Both the position numbers and the translations under genes were made by a program. Positions 43,468-52,257 of a DNA stretch of 64,000 bases are shown here, in pieces. This stretch comes from Candidatus Gastranaerophilales bacterium (GTDB lineage: Bacteria; Cyanobacteriota; Vampirovibrionia; Gastranaerophilales; Gastranaerophilaceae): assembly GCA_944322885.1 (NCBI GenBank), contig CALUQH010000032.1, positions 62,001 through 126,000 of the forward strand, given 5' to 3'. Each line of letters opens with the position of its first letter. The stretch's first letter is position 1. The notes below the pieces were generated by a model, which made no database searches, was not told the DNA's origin, and worked only from the letters and a program-made list of their open reading frames with translations.

Positions 43468-43864
43468 ATTTAGCTCTCAAAATTATTCTTATGATATATT
43501 CTACCCCGAACATCACACCGAGTGCAATATATGAAATACAGGCGTTATATAATGTCCAAATTTTTTCGGACATAAAAACTGTCGCAATTGATATTGAAAG
43601 GTTTATAAACAAAAAAACACACCAGACATAGGTGAGTCTGCGTGTATAAATTCTTGTAAAATCACTTAATTCCCCGCCTTCCATCTTTTTTGCAATTTTT
43701 TGTATAACTGTTTCCCTGCAAAAAAGCGATGAAAAAAATACGCAAAAAATAAATGAATTAACAATAACCGGATAAAATTTTAAAACATAAACCTTGCTGA
43801 AATGGAAAAGCAAAACAATACACAAAGTTCCTAAAAACGGCAATAGAGGTTTAAGTTTATTCAT
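43454..43864 (-). CDS. COG4648-like membrane protein of the polyene cluster
   Basis: This 136-residue protein has four membrane helices (about 6-22, 28-48, 79-103 and 107-128) with TRIYTRRLTYVWCVFLFINLSI near the middle. COG4648-type proteins are a recurrent element of aryl-polyene clusters; their function is unknown. ATG at 43864 is chosen; the longer frame overlaps the acyl carrier gene. It overlaps the following AMP-ligase gene by 14 bases. Confidence 0.65.
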   Translation of the reverse strand: MNKLKPLLPFLGTLCIVLLFHFSKVYVLKFYPVIVNSFIFCVFFSSLFCRETVIQKIAKKMEGGELSDFTRIYTRRLTYVWCVFLFINLSISIATVFMSEKIWTLYNACISYIALGVMFGVEYIIRIILRAKYDRK

Positions 43865-43889
43865 GTAACCTGCCTTCCAATCTTCCGGC

Positions 43890-44138
43890 TTAAAGAAGCT
43901 GTTCAACGGCAGTAACAACATCATCAATAGTTTTAATCTGTTTAAAATTTTCCGGAGAAATTTTCTTTTCCGTAAATTCCTGCAATTTAACAGCTAAATC
44001 AACAGCATCAATACTGTCAAGTTCCAAATCTTCAAACAGGTTTGCATCCGGCACAAGTTTTTCAGGCTCGATTTCAAAATCATCAGCCAGAATTTCTTTT
44101 AATCTATCAAAAATCTGTTCTCTCGTATATTTTGCCAC
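43890..44138 (-). CDS. Acyl carrier protein
   Basis: This 82-residue protein has the 4'-phosphopantetheine attachment motif FEDLELDSIDAVDLAVKL, with Ser about residue 41. The protein is acidic and four-helical. It lies four bases after a second acyl carrier gene; two carriers in tandem are typical of aryl-polyene clusters. Confidence 0.9.
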   Translation of the reverse strand: MAKYTREQIFDRLKEILADDFEIEPEKLVPDANLFEDLELDSIDAVDLAVKLQEFTEKKISPENFKQIKTIDDVVTAVEQLL

Positions 44139-44142
44139 TGCA

Positions 44143-44412
44143 TTAATCCTTTTGTTCTGAGCCGTTACAGCTTCTTATATAATCAGCTATTGTCTTAACA
44201 GAATAAAAATGTTTTTTATTTTCTTCTTTGTTTTCGCTCAAATCCACATGATATTTTTTCTTTAAAGCCATACCGAGCTCTAAAGCGTCGATGCTGTCTA
44301 AGCCGAGCCCGCTTACGAATAACGGTTCTTCGTCTTTGATATCATCAATTGTTATGTCTTCTAATTCAAGCGATTCAATGATTAAAGTTTTAATTTCTTT
44401 TTCTAAGCACAT
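44143..44412 (-). CDS. Acyl carrier protein
   Basis: This 89-residue protein has the motif GLGLDSIDALELGMAL (attachment Ser about residue 39). It is acidic, with a slightly longer linker (NKEENKKH) than the next carrier. It precedes that gene by four bases. The dispersed repeat separates it from the acyltransferase gene upstream. Confidence 0.9.
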   Translation of the reverse strand: MCLEKEIKTLIIESLELEDITIDDIKDEEPLFVSGLGLDSIDALELGMALKKKYHVDLSENKEENKKHFYSVKTIADYIRSCNGSEQKD

Positions 44413-44488
44413 CTTAATTCACCTGATAATATTTATAACTTAATTGATGAGTAAAGTCAAATTGATGTAAATAAAATGTATTAAAATT

Positions 44489-44616
44489 CCCCCTCCCTAA
44501 TTAGGGAGGGGTTGGGGGTGGGTATTAATTGAAATCCATCCTAACCTTCCCTAATAAGGGAAGGAACTTTTTTCGTGAGCTTTGCACACCTATAACAGCA
44601 TACCTTCTTATCTTCT
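44489..44616. repeat. Dispersed palindromic intergenic repeat, full copy
   Basis: It matches 17902-18034 over most of its length, including palindromes CCCTCCCTAATTAGGGAGGG and CCTTCCCTAATAAGGGAAGG and the tail CGTGAGCTTTGCACACC. It interrupts the polyene gene series between acyltransferase and acyl carrier genes. Confidence 0.8.
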
Positions 44617-44620
44617 GTTA

Positions 44621-44652
44621 CCCTCTCTCAAAATGAGTTAGAGAGAGGGTAA
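44621..44652. terminator. Hairpin, possible terminator or attenuator inside the cluster
   Basis: TACCCTCTCTC pairs with GAGAGAGGGTA around a short loop. There is no T-run on either strand, so termination is uncertain. Confidence 0.35.
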
Positions 44653-44671
44653 ACTAACATAACTGATACAA

Positions 44672-45400
44672 CTAACTCATAAACTCATGTTTGATTTTCT
44701 CCGAAATTTCTTTTCGCAGCTTAATTTCGGATTTTTCAGAAAATTGTGAAAGCTTGATAGGTTCTGATTGGCTTATGGTATATGTTATAACCCTGTCTGA
44801 TGCATCATAAATCGGACGTCCTTTTCGTAAAAACGGATAGTCGCAATCAATTTTTACAGGAATAATATCAGCTCCAGAGGCAATCTGTAATGCCGCTGCA
44901 CCCTTATGGATTTTTAAATCTTCTCCTTCAACCGTTCTTGTGCCGGTCGGGAAAATAATTATGTTGTAACCGTCTTTTATCGCCTCAATACAAATTGCTT
45001 TAAATTCGTCCAGCTCAATGTTATTAGGAATATAAACATTTTTTATAATATTTTTCATAAAAATATTATTCAAAATTTCTTTTTTAGCAAGACATAAAGA
45101 ATTTTCATAAATTCCGATTAGTATCATAATATCAATAAACGTAGGGTGTGTTGATACAATAATTTTTCCGTGCATCTGTTCAATATTTTTTGTTTTTACT
45201 TTTATAAGACCAAGAATTACAAAAAGATTAGTATACCACGCCCAGAGTTTATGAATAAAATCAGAAAAATATTCTCTTTTACTTCTTCCTCTTGTCAAAA
45301 TTCCTCCAAAAGGTATAAGAACAAAACTTATAATCAAAGACCCCAGCCCGAAAATCGCAAACAGCATAACTACAAAAAAACCGCGGATAAACTTAATCAT
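44672..45400 (-). CDS. 1-acyl-sn-glycerol-3-phosphate acyltransferase-like (PlsC family)
   Basis: This 242-residue protein has two N-terminal membrane segments (about 6-33 and 50-66) and PlsC motifs: block I VSTHPTFIDIMIL (HX4D, here H-P-T-F-I-D) and block III IIFPTGTRTVEGED (FPEGTR, here with Thr for Glu). In the cluster it probably transfers an acyl group to the lipid anchor. It overlaps the ketosynthase-like gene by eight bases. Confidence 0.82.
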   Translation of the reverse strand: MIKFIRGFFVVMLFAIFGLGSLIISFVLIPFGGILTRGRSKREYFSDFIHKLWAWYTNLFVILGLIKVKTKNIEQMHGKIIVSTHPTFIDIMILIGIYENSLCLAKKEILNNIFMKNIIKNVYIPNNIELDEFKAICIEAIKDGYNIIIFPTGTRTVEGEDLKIHKGAAALQIASGADIIPVKIDCDYPFLRKGRPIYDASDRVITYTISQSEPIKLSQFSEKSEIKLRKEISEKIKHEFMS

Positions 45401-45971
45401 TTACCCTCTCCATAATATATAATGGGCAGATATAGCGTCCGCCTTTAACAAACTCCGAAAAACCGGCAGGCGGTAGATTGTCAGAATTCGGAACAATCCG
45501 AACATGTTCGCCGTCACCCTGTGTGTCTATAAGCATTGAAATACTTTCAAACCTGTCAACGGATTCTGCGTAGCAAAAAAGAGTTTTTTCTCTGTTCATT
45601 ACAGCATCCAAAAGTCCGGCGGAGAAGCTTTCCTCTCCGGCAGCAACAGAATTATATGAACAATGAAGATTATTTAGCAGAGAAAAAAGCCCGATTGTTG
45701 AATTGTGAACGGAAAAACTAAACCCCGCCGGTGAAATCTCGTTTTCTTCATGCTCCTGTTTAATAAGCTTTACAACACGCTCCAATTCCCCGTAACGGGA
45801 AGCATAAACCAGTCTAACATCTTCACCGTCATAACATTGCAAAATCGTACTCAACGCAATTTTACCAACCGGCGACAATTTTCTCCGCATCATCATGGGA
45901 ATTTGCGACAGGTCAATATTTTCACCTGTTGAACAGGAAATTTTTTTTATGTAAAATTCCAGACTATTCAT
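45393..45971 (-). CDS. Beta-ketoacyl synthase-like chain length factor
   Basis: This 192-residue protein matches only the N-terminal ketoacyl-synthase domain type (PF13723): MRRKLSPVGKIALST, LVYASRYGEL, SFSVHNSTIGLFSLL and AAGEESFSAGLLDA. The catalytic Cys position is Glu (GEES), so it should be an inactive partner of an active ketosynthase, as in type II polyene systems. It is first on the minus-strand arm, with its start 14 bases from the divergent ketosynthase. Confidence 0.8.
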   Translation of the reverse strand: MNSLEFYIKKISCSTGENIDLSQIPMMMRRKLSPVGKIALSTILQCYDGEDVRLVYASRYGELERVVKLIKQEHEENEISPAGFSFSVHNSTIGLFSLLNNLHCSYNSVAAGEESFSAGLLDAVMNREKTLFCYAESVDRFESISMLIDTQGDGEHVRIVPNSDNLPPAGFSEFVKGGRYICPLYIMERVND

Positions 45972-45985
45972 GGTAACATATTATC

Positions 45986-47047
45986 ATGAACGGGATTTTT
46001 ATTACAGATGCAAGCGCAATTTTTGCAGACTATTTAACCGCTGATGACACAATAGTCAAAGGCAGTAAATTTTATTTCGGCAAAATTGAAAGAGAGTTTG
46101 ACCCGATTGATAATCCAAAATACGACCTGCGCTGTAACAGAATTCTAAAATACCTTGTTGATAAAATTGATTTGTCGAAATTTAAAAAAAATGAAATCGG
46201 GATTGTTATAGGTACGACAAATTCAGGCATAGCTGAATTTGAAGCCACCGAAAACAAACATCACGCAGAACTTGGCAACCCTGCTGAATTTTTAAAATGG
46301 TATCTAGGAACAACAAATTACGCAGCTGGCGTTTCCACGGCCTGCACATCAGGAATTAAAGCATTTTCAACAGCCGTAAAACTTCTTGAAAATAATATTT
46401 GCAAAGCCGTAATCGCAGGAGGAGTCGATACTCTTGCACCTATGCCGACATACGGATTTCACGCGCTTGAAGTTTTATCACATGAAAAAACAAACCCCTT
46501 TTCAAAAAATCGTTCCGGAATAAGCTTAGGCGAAGGCGGAGCATTGTTTCTATTAGAAAAAGGAAAAGGCAATGGTATAAAAATTCTCGGTATCGGAGAA
46601 ACATCAGACGCTTATCATTCTGCAACCCCTGACCCCGAAGGGGTTCAGGCTTCAATTGCAATTCAGCAGGCGCTGGATGAAGCAGGTTTAAAAGCAAATG
46701 ATATAGATTACATAAATCTTCACGGAACAGGGACTGTTTCAAATGATTTGATGGAAGCAAATGCAGTTTATAAAGTATTCGGGAATAAGGTCTCCGCAAG
46801 CTCTACCAAACCGCTGACAGGACATTGTCTCGGCGCTGCTGCAAGCGTTGAAACTTATATATGCTATGAGATTTTAAAAGGTCAGAGAGCCTTACCAATC
46901 CACGAATTTGACGGTGAGTATGACGAAACACTTCCAAAAATAAATCTTGTCGACAAAAACACTTCAAAAAAAGATATAAAAACATGCATGTGCACGTCTT
47001 TCGGTTTTGGCGGAACAAATGCGGTACTAATATTAGGGAGAGGGTAA
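45986..47047 (+). CDS. Beta-ketoacyl-ACP synthase
   Basis: This 353-residue KAS I/II enzyme has the active-site Cys in STACTSGIKAF, His in NLHGTGTVSND, and His/Lys in STKPLTGHCLGAAASVE. It condenses acyl units on the carrier protein. No Shine-Dalgarno sequence is visible and it starts 14 bases from the divergent gene, so the two promoters overlap. The downstream genes dehydratase, ketoreductase and a second synthase are cotranscribed (6, 0 and -4 base spacing). Confidence 0.9.
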   Translation: MNGIFITDASAIFADYLTADDTIVKGSKFYFGKIEREFDPIDNPKYDLRCNRILKYLVDKIDLSKFKKNEIGIVIGTTNSGIAEFEATENKHHAELGNPAEFLKWYLGTTNYAAGVSTACTSGIKAFSTAVKLLENNICKAVIAGGVDTLAPMPTYGFHALEVLSHEKTNPFSKNRSGISLGEGGALFLLEKGKGNGIKILGIGETSDAYHSATPDPEGVQASIAIQQALDEAGLKANDIDYINLHGTGTVSNDLMEANAVYKVFGNKVSASSTKPLTGHCLGAAASVETYICYEILKGQRALPIHEFDGEYDETLPKINLVDKNTSKKDIKTCMCTSFGFGGTNAVLILGRG

Positions 47048-47053
47048 GAAGGT

Positions 47054-47527
47054 ATGAAGGTAAGCAATTTACGGGAAAATAATTTAGAAAATGTTCTTCC
47101 GCATGACAGACCGATGATTTTAATTGACGAAATTCTGAAAATTGATATGGACAAAAAATTCGTCAAAACCTCAGTTACAATCCATGAGGATAAAATATTT
47201 TTTGATAAAGCAATCAACGGAATATCCCCGCTTGCCGGAATTGAATTTATGGCGCAGACTATCGGATGTTATTCATATTACAAAAACGGCCAGCAAATTC
47301 CTCAGATAGGTTTTCTTCTCGGCACAAGGCTGTATGAAAACTCTCTTGACAAATTTGAAAACGGCAAAACTTACACTATGACTGCACAGGAGCTTTACGG
47401 AGATAACGAACTTGTGTCATTTGAATGTTTAATTTATAATAATAATGAAAGTTCTTTACCTGTAGCAAAAGCAGTAATTAATGCATTCCAGCCTGCTGAT
47501 GCGCAAGAATATATAAAGGAATTATAG
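47054..47527 (+). CDS. 3-hydroxyacyl-ACP dehydratase, ApeP/FabA-like
   Basis: This 157-residue hotdog protein starts with NVLPHDRPMILIDEI (His active site of FabZ-like fold) and continues with GISPLAGIEFMAQTIGCYSY (Glu/helix motif). It resembles the dehydratase of aryl-polyene clusters. It works with the ketoreductase immediately after it. Confidence 0.82.
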   Translation: MKVSNLRENNLENVLPHDRPMILIDEILKIDMDKKFVKTSVTIHEDKIFFDKAINGISPLAGIEFMAQTIGCYSYYKNGQQIPQIGFLLGTRLYENSLDKFENGKTYTMTAQELYGDNELVSFECLIYNNNESSLPVAKAVINAFQPADAQEYIKEL

Positions 47528-48247
47528 GTGGTTGATAACAAAAAAATACTTGTAACCGGTTCAAGCAGAGGTATAGGCAGAGAAATTGCACTGTATCTGG
47601 CTAAAAACGGGTTTGACATTGATGTTCACTACGTCGGCAATCAGTCCAAAGCTCAAGAAACGGCAGATGAAATTAAAGCACTCGGCAGAAACGCTGAAAT
47701 TTTGAAATTTGATATTAAAAACAGGGAAGAATGTGCTTCAGTTTTGTCTGACAGACTTTACTACGGAATTGTCCTGAACGCAGGGATTGCAAAAGATAAC
47801 GTTTTTCCGGCTCTTGAAGGCGATGAATGGGATGAGGTTATTGATACAAACCTTACAGGATTTTACAATGTCTTAAAACCTCTTGTAATGCCTATGATTT
47901 CAAACAGAATTAAGGGAAGAATTATCACTATGTCATCTGTTGCGGCACTTTCAGGAAACCGCGGGCAGGTTAATTATTCAGCATCAAAAGCCGGAATTAT
48001 CGGTGCTACAAAATCCCTTGCACTTGAACTTGCAAAACGCGGGATTACAGTAAACTGTGTTGCTCCGGGAGTTATTGATACCGATATGATTAAAGACGTT
48101 CCGCTTGACGAGATTAAAAAATTAATCCCTATGAAAAGATTAGGTCAAACCCGTGAAGTTGCAAGTCTTGTAAATTACCTGATGAGCGAAGATGCTTCAT
48201 ATATCACAGGACAGGTAATTTCTGTAAACGGAGGGCTTTACTTATGA
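47528..48247 (+). CDS. 3-ketoacyl-ACP reductase (FabG-like SDR)
   Basis: This 239-residue SDR has TGSSRGIGREIALYL (cofactor), NAGIAKDN, the catalytic Ser and YxxxK in SSVAALSGNRGQVNYSASKAG and the C-terminal YITGQVISVNGG. It starts with GTG, with AAGGA seven bases upstream. It reduces the 3-keto intermediate with NADPH in the polyene pathway. Confidence 0.9.
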   Translation: MVDNKKILVTGSSRGIGREIALYLAKNGFDIDVHYVGNQSKAQETADEIKALGRNAEILKFDIKNREECASVLSDRLYYGIVLNAGIAKDNVFPALEGDEWDEVIDTNLTGFYNVLKPLVMPMISNRIKGRIITMSSVAALSGNRGQVNYSASKAGIIGATKSLALELAKRGITVNCVAPGVIDTDMIKDVPLDEIKKLIPMKRLGQTREVASLVNYLMSEDASYITGQVISVNGGLYL

Positions 48248-49470
48248 CAAAACGTGTAGTTGTAACCGGTATGGCTCTCACAAGTCCTTTAGGAAGTGAT
48301 ATTAACACATCTTTTGAAAGCCTTGAAAAACTGGAAAACTGTATAGAATACAACAAAGACCTTGACCAGTACGAAAGATTAAACACAAGACTTTCTGCAC
48401 GTACAAAAGGTTTTGAAATCCCCCAAACTTATAACAGAAAAGTTACAAGAACAATGGGACCTCTGTCAATAATGGCAGTCAGAACAACTGAACAGGCACT
48501 TGAAGATGCCGGATTACTCGGAGATGAAATTATTACAAACGGACAGACAGGTGTAAGCTATGGGTCTTCCTCAGGCTCGCTTGATGCAATAATAGATTTT
48601 TACGGAATGCAGATTGACAAAGTCGTCAGAGGACTTAATTCCGGCTCATATGTTAAAATGATGCCTCAAACTGCTCCTGTCAATATTTCACTTTATTTTA
48701 AAACAATCGGTCGTCTTGTGCCATGCTCAACAGCGTGTACATCAGGCTCTATGGGTATCGGATATGCCTATGAAACAATCAAAAACGGTTATGAAACAGT
48801 TATGATTGCCGGCGGAGGCGAAGAACTCCATGCAACTGAAATTGCTATCTTTGATACACTTTATGCAACGAGTTTGAAAAACGATGCACCGAAATTAACC
48901 CCCTCGCCTTTTGATAAAAACCGCGACGGACTTGTCCTCGGAGAAGGCGCAGGCACTTTAATTCTTGAAGAATACGAACACGCAAAAAAACGCGGAGCAA
49001 AAATTTACGCAGAAATTATCGGTTTTGGAACAAATACAGACGGCACACATATCACAAACCCGAACAGAGAAACAATGAAAATTGCTCTTGAACTTGCACT
49101 TAAAGACGCAAACCTTACACCTGACAAAATAGGTTATGTAAATGCACACGGAACAGCAACCGTTCAGGGAGATTTAGCAGAAACCTGGGCTACAGAACAG
49201 GTCTTCAAAAGACTTGTTCCCGTAAGCTCTACAAAAAGCTACACAGGACATACCTTAGGCGCCTGCGGGGCAATTGAAGCAATTTTATCAATAGAAATGA
49301 TGAACAGAGGCTGGTTCCACCCGACGCTGAATTTAAACGAAATTGACCCTGAATGCGGAAAACTTGATTATATTCAAGGACAGGGCAGAGAAATAAAGAC
49401 AGATTACATAATGTCAAACAACTTTGCCTTCGGCGGAATTAATACGTCATTGATTTTCAAAAAGGTATAA
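48244..49470 (+). CDS. Beta-ketoacyl-ACP synthase II-like (FabF family)
   Basis: This 408-residue enzyme has the active-site Cys in CSTACTSGSMGI, His in NAHGTATVQGD and His in STKSYTGHTLGACGAIE. The final NNFAFGGINTSLIF is typical. It overlaps the ketoreductase by four bases. With the inactive chain length factor on the other arm it would form a heterodimer or act alone for chain elongation. Confidence 0.9.
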   Translation: MTKRVVVTGMALTSPLGSDINTSFESLEKLENCIEYNKDLDQYERLNTRLSARTKGFEIPQTYNRKVTRTMGPLSIMAVRTTEQALEDAGLLGDEIITNGQTGVSYGSSSGSLDAIIDFYGMQIDKVVRGLNSGSYVKMMPQTAPVNISLYFKTIGRLVPCSTACTSGSMGIGYAYETIKNGYETVMIAGGGEELHATEIAIFDTLYATSLKNDAPKLTPSPFDKNRDGLVLGEGAGTLILEEYEHAKKRGAKIYAEIIGFGTNTDGTHITNPNRETMKIALELALKDANLTPDKIGYVNAHGTATVQGDLAETWATEQVFKRLVPVSSTKSYTGHTLGACGAIEAILSIEMMNRGWFHPTLNLNEIDPECGKLDYIQGQGREIKTDYIMSNNFAFGGINTSLIFKKV

Positions 49471-49483
49471 AATCCTAGGTTTC

Positions 49484-51103
49484 TTAACTCCCGTAAATTT
49501 CCTGTCTTTTTTTCAATACAACAGGATTTTTCAGGTATTCATCGTATTTGCTGCGCATATTTATATAACCCTTCGGCGAAATCTCGATAATTCTGTCAGC
49601 AACTGTTTGGATTAGCTGATAATCCTGTGACGTAAAAAGTATTGTGCCGGGGAAATCAATCATTGCATTATTTAATGCCGTAATACTTTCCAAATCAAGG
49701 TGGTTTGTGGGCTCATCAAAAATCATTACATTTGCTTCGGCTATCATCATTTTGGCAAACAAACATCTCACTCTCTCGCCGCCTGACAAGACATTAACTT
49801 TTTTATCGGCATCATCGCCCGAAAAAAGCATTCTGCCCAGATACCCGCGTAAAAAGTTTACGTGCTGATCCGGTGAATACTGTGCAAGCCACTGCATTAT
49901 AGTTAAATTATTTTCAAAATAGAAATTGTTATCTTTCGGGAAATATGAATGTGTTGCGGTTACGCCCCACAAAACTTCTCCGCTGTCAGGTTTTACGCGG
50001 TCTTCCAAAATATCAAATAAATTTGTAATTATTGAAGTGTCACGTGCTATAAATGCAACTTTTTCCCCCTGATTAACTTCAAAACTTAAATTTTTGATTA
50101 AAAGTTCGCCGTCCTCATTGGTTTTGTACAAATTTTTAACCTGCAAAACATCTTTACCGGGGATTTTGTTGTATGTAAATCTTATTCTAGGATACTGTCT
50201 TGAAGAAGGTTTAATTTCTTCAAGCGACAATTTATCAAGCATGTTTTTTCTGGAAGTTGCCTGCTTTGCCTTTGATGCATTTGCACTAAAACGGGCAATA
50301 AAAGCTTTCAGTTCTTCCATTTTTTCTTCGGTTTTCTTATTTTGTTCTTCTTTCTGTTTTTTAATCAACTGGCTTGCCTGCGACCAGAAAGAATAGTTTC
50401 CCGTATAGAGCTGAATATTTTTGTAATCGATATCAGCAATGTGTGTACAAACGTTATCAAGAAATTTTCTGTCGTGCGAAACCACAATAACAAGGTTCGG
50501 AAAATTTATCAAAAATTCCTCAAGCCATGAAATCGTATTCAAATCAAGGTGGTTTGTAGGCTCATCAAGCAAAAGAATGTCAGGATTTCCAAACAGAGCC
50601 TGCGCCAGAAGCACCCGCACTTTTTCATTGCCCGAAAGTTCAGACATCTGTTCGTAATGCAGTTCATCAGCTATTCCTAAATCCGAAAGCAGCGAGGCAG
50701 CCATAGCCTCAGCCTGCCAGCCGTCCAGTTCGGCAAATTCTTCTTCAAGATGAGCAACCTTTATTCCGTCCTCATCATTAAAGTCGGGTTTTGAATAAAG
50801 AGCATCGCGCTCCTGCATAACATCATAAAGCCTTTTATGCCCCATAATTACGGTGTCAATAACTTTGTAATCATCAAACGCAAAATGATCCTGTCTTAAA
50901 ACAGCAATTCTCTGCCCTTTAGATATATGAATTTCACCCGAAGTCGGTTCAATATCTCCTGCTAAAACTTTCAACAGCGTACTTTTACCGGCGCCGTTTG
51001 CACCGATTACGCCGTAACAATTTCCGGGGGTAAATTTTATGCTTACATTCTCAAAAAGGGTCTGACTGCCAAATCTGACAGTCAATTTTTCAGTTGAAAT
51101 CAT
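49484..51103 (-). CDS. ABC-F translation factor-like ATPase (YbiT/YkpA type)
   Basis: This 539-residue protein has two ATPase domains without membrane segments. Domain 1 has Walker A GANGAGKST, signature LSGNEKVRV and Walker B LLLDEPTNHLD. Domain 2 has LSGGERVRC and MIFDEPTNHLD, but the Walker A is degenerate (FIARDTSIITNLF in place of GxxxxGKT). Similar decay is known in this subgroup, so I do not read it as a frameshift. The family binds the ribosomal E site. It converges with the polyene operon. Confidence 0.88.
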   Translation of the reverse strand: MISTEKLTVRFGSQTLFENVSIKFTPGNCYGVIGANGAGKSTLLKVLAGDIEPTSGEIHISKGQRIAVLRQDHFAFDDYKVIDTVIMGHKRLYDVMQERDALYSKPDFNDEDGIKVAHLEEEFAELDGWQAEAMAASLLSDLGIADELHYEQMSELSGNEKVRVLLAQALFGNPDILLLDEPTNHLDLNTISWLEEFLINFPNLVIVVSHDRKFLDNVCTHIADIDYKNIQLYTGNYSFWSQASQLIKKQKEEQNKKTEEKMEELKAFIARFSANASKAKQATSRKNMLDKLSLEEIKPSSRQYPRIRFTYNKIPGKDVLQVKNLYKTNEDGELLIKNLSFEVNQGEKVAFIARDTSIITNLFDILEDRVKPDSGEVLWGVTATHSYFPKDNNFYFENNLTIMQWLAQYSPDQHVNFLRGYLGRMLFSGDDADKKVNVLSGGERVRCLFAKMMIAEANVMIFDEPTNHLDLESITALNNAMIDFPGTILFTSQDYQLIQTVADRIIEISPKGYINMRSKYDEYLKNPVVLKKRQEIYGS

Positions 51104-51191
51104 AAGTTTAATTATAATACAAAAAGAAAAATTTTAAATATCTGCCCCTCTGTCTAATGAAATAAATTAAAATATATTTAACAATATTTTT

Positions 51192-51380
51192 ATGAAAATA
51201 CAGCCCCTACGTCTAACAGGCATTACCCCTGTAAAAAAAATTCCTCAAAAAGCACAAGAGGTTCATACAAAAAAAAGTATTTACTCGGAAAGACTGGCGA
51301 TGGCTGGTCTTTTAACCCTACCGTTTATACTTTGCGAACTTTCCTGCAGGATATCTAAAAAACTTAATTCAAACAAATAA
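51192..51380 (+). CDS. Small single-pass membrane protein with MKIQ leader
   Basis: This 62-residue protein has a basic N-terminus (MKIQPLRLTGITPVKKIPQK) and a C-terminal helix (LAMAGLLTLPFILCELSC). There is no Shine-Dalgarno site; the ATG may be near the 5' end of the mRNA. It ends one base before a converging small gene. The leader resembles MKIQSVKMYSPSF of the amidohydrolase. Confidence 0.5.
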   Translation: MKIQPLRLTGITPVKKIPQKAQEVHTKKSIYSERLAMAGLLTLPFILCELSCRISKKLNSNK

Positions 51381-51381
51381 G

Positions 51382-51633
51382 TTATTCGGATTTATACAGA
51401 AATTTGTCTAACCCTTTTGCAATTCCAAAATGAAGAAATGTAAATAAGCCCGCAAGGTATGCACTGTATTTATGAACCTTCATTTTATTTTTAAATTTTA
51501 CGTTGTTCAATCCGGTAAGTCCGCATACCGTACCAAAACCCATTGCCGCATAACCTGTTGAAGAAACAAGTTTTTTATGAATTTGCCATTTTTTATCAGT
51601 TATATATGGTTTTTGTGTTACAGAATTTATCAT
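51382..51633 (-). CDS. Small membrane protein, hypothetical
   Basis: This 83-residue protein has two hydrophobic stretches (SSTGYAAMGFGTVCGLTG and YSAYLAGLFTFLHFGIA) with conserved-looking basic N-terminus. I do not recognise a family. It is three bases downstream of the exported protein gene and probably cotranscribed. Confidence 0.5.
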   Translation of the reverse strand: MINSVTQKPYITDKKWQIHKKLVSSTGYAAMGFGTVCGLTGLNNVKFKNKMKVHKYSAYLAGLFTFLHFGIAKGLDKFLYKSE

Positions 51634-51636
51634 AAT

Positions 51637-52257
51637 CTATTTCCTAAAACTGTTTTTTACATAAATTACATATTTATCCTGACCGAAGTGTGAAAAAGTT
51701 ATCTTACCTATAGACGAAGCTCTAAAAAGCCCGCCTACAGGAGAAAATTTTACACTTTGAGGTTTAAATGAGTATTTATGAAAATATTTGTCAGTATCAT
51801 TCAAAAGTAAAAATTTCTTTTTTTGAAATGCCGGTTTTTTAACAGTTATTTTTTGGTCTGCAAATTGAGATATCTTGATAATTTCCGCATCAGGGAATAT
51901 TTCTTTTATCTGTTCTTCTGTCAACTCTTTTTCTTCAAAAAATTTTCCGTTATAAACAAGTTCATAAATTTTTAAATCCGCGTTGTGGCATGCAATCAAT
52001 CGCCCGTTATATAAAAATTCGTAATTCGAACCGAGCATAATTTCATTGTTCATATTGTAATAAATAGAATAATTACCAGTGCCCGGAGACGTCTTTTTAG
52101 TAAGGGCAATTCCATCCTCAAAAATTCCGTCTGCATTCCATGTTTTAGCGGAAGGTGAATAAATAATCTGATTATCATTTAAAACAGGCTTCATATTCCC
52201 TGCAAATACAGGAGAACTCAATAAAACCAAACATAATATCAAAATAAATTTTTTCAT
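51637..52257 (-). CDS. Exported protein of unknown function
   Basis: This 206-residue protein has a clear signal peptide (MKKFILILCLVLLSSPVFA, cleavage after AFA-like VFA) and an all-beta-looking body (YSIYYNMNNEIMLGSNYEF, ELVYNGKFFEEKEL). No cysteine near the cleavage site, so not a lipoprotein. It resembles the small exported protein at 53206 in general layout (questions of GKLI/GRLIA motifs), which may be a distant relative. Confidence 0.6.
   Translation of the reverse strand: MKKFILILCLVLLSSPVFAGNMKPVLNDNQIIYSPSAKTWNADGIFEDGIALTKKTSPGTGNYSIYYNMNNEIMLGSNYEFLYNGRLIACHNADLKIYELVYNGKFFEEKELTEEQIKEIFPDAEIIKISQFADQKITVKKPAFQKKKFLLLNDTDKYFHKYSFKPQSVKFSPVGGLFRASSIGKITFSHFGQDKYVIYVKNSFRK

Noticed and set aside
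49484..51103. Frameshift or decay in the second ATPase domain of the ABC-F gene
   Set aside because: Frame is open throughout, later motifs are intact, and degenerate second Walker A is known in this subgroup.
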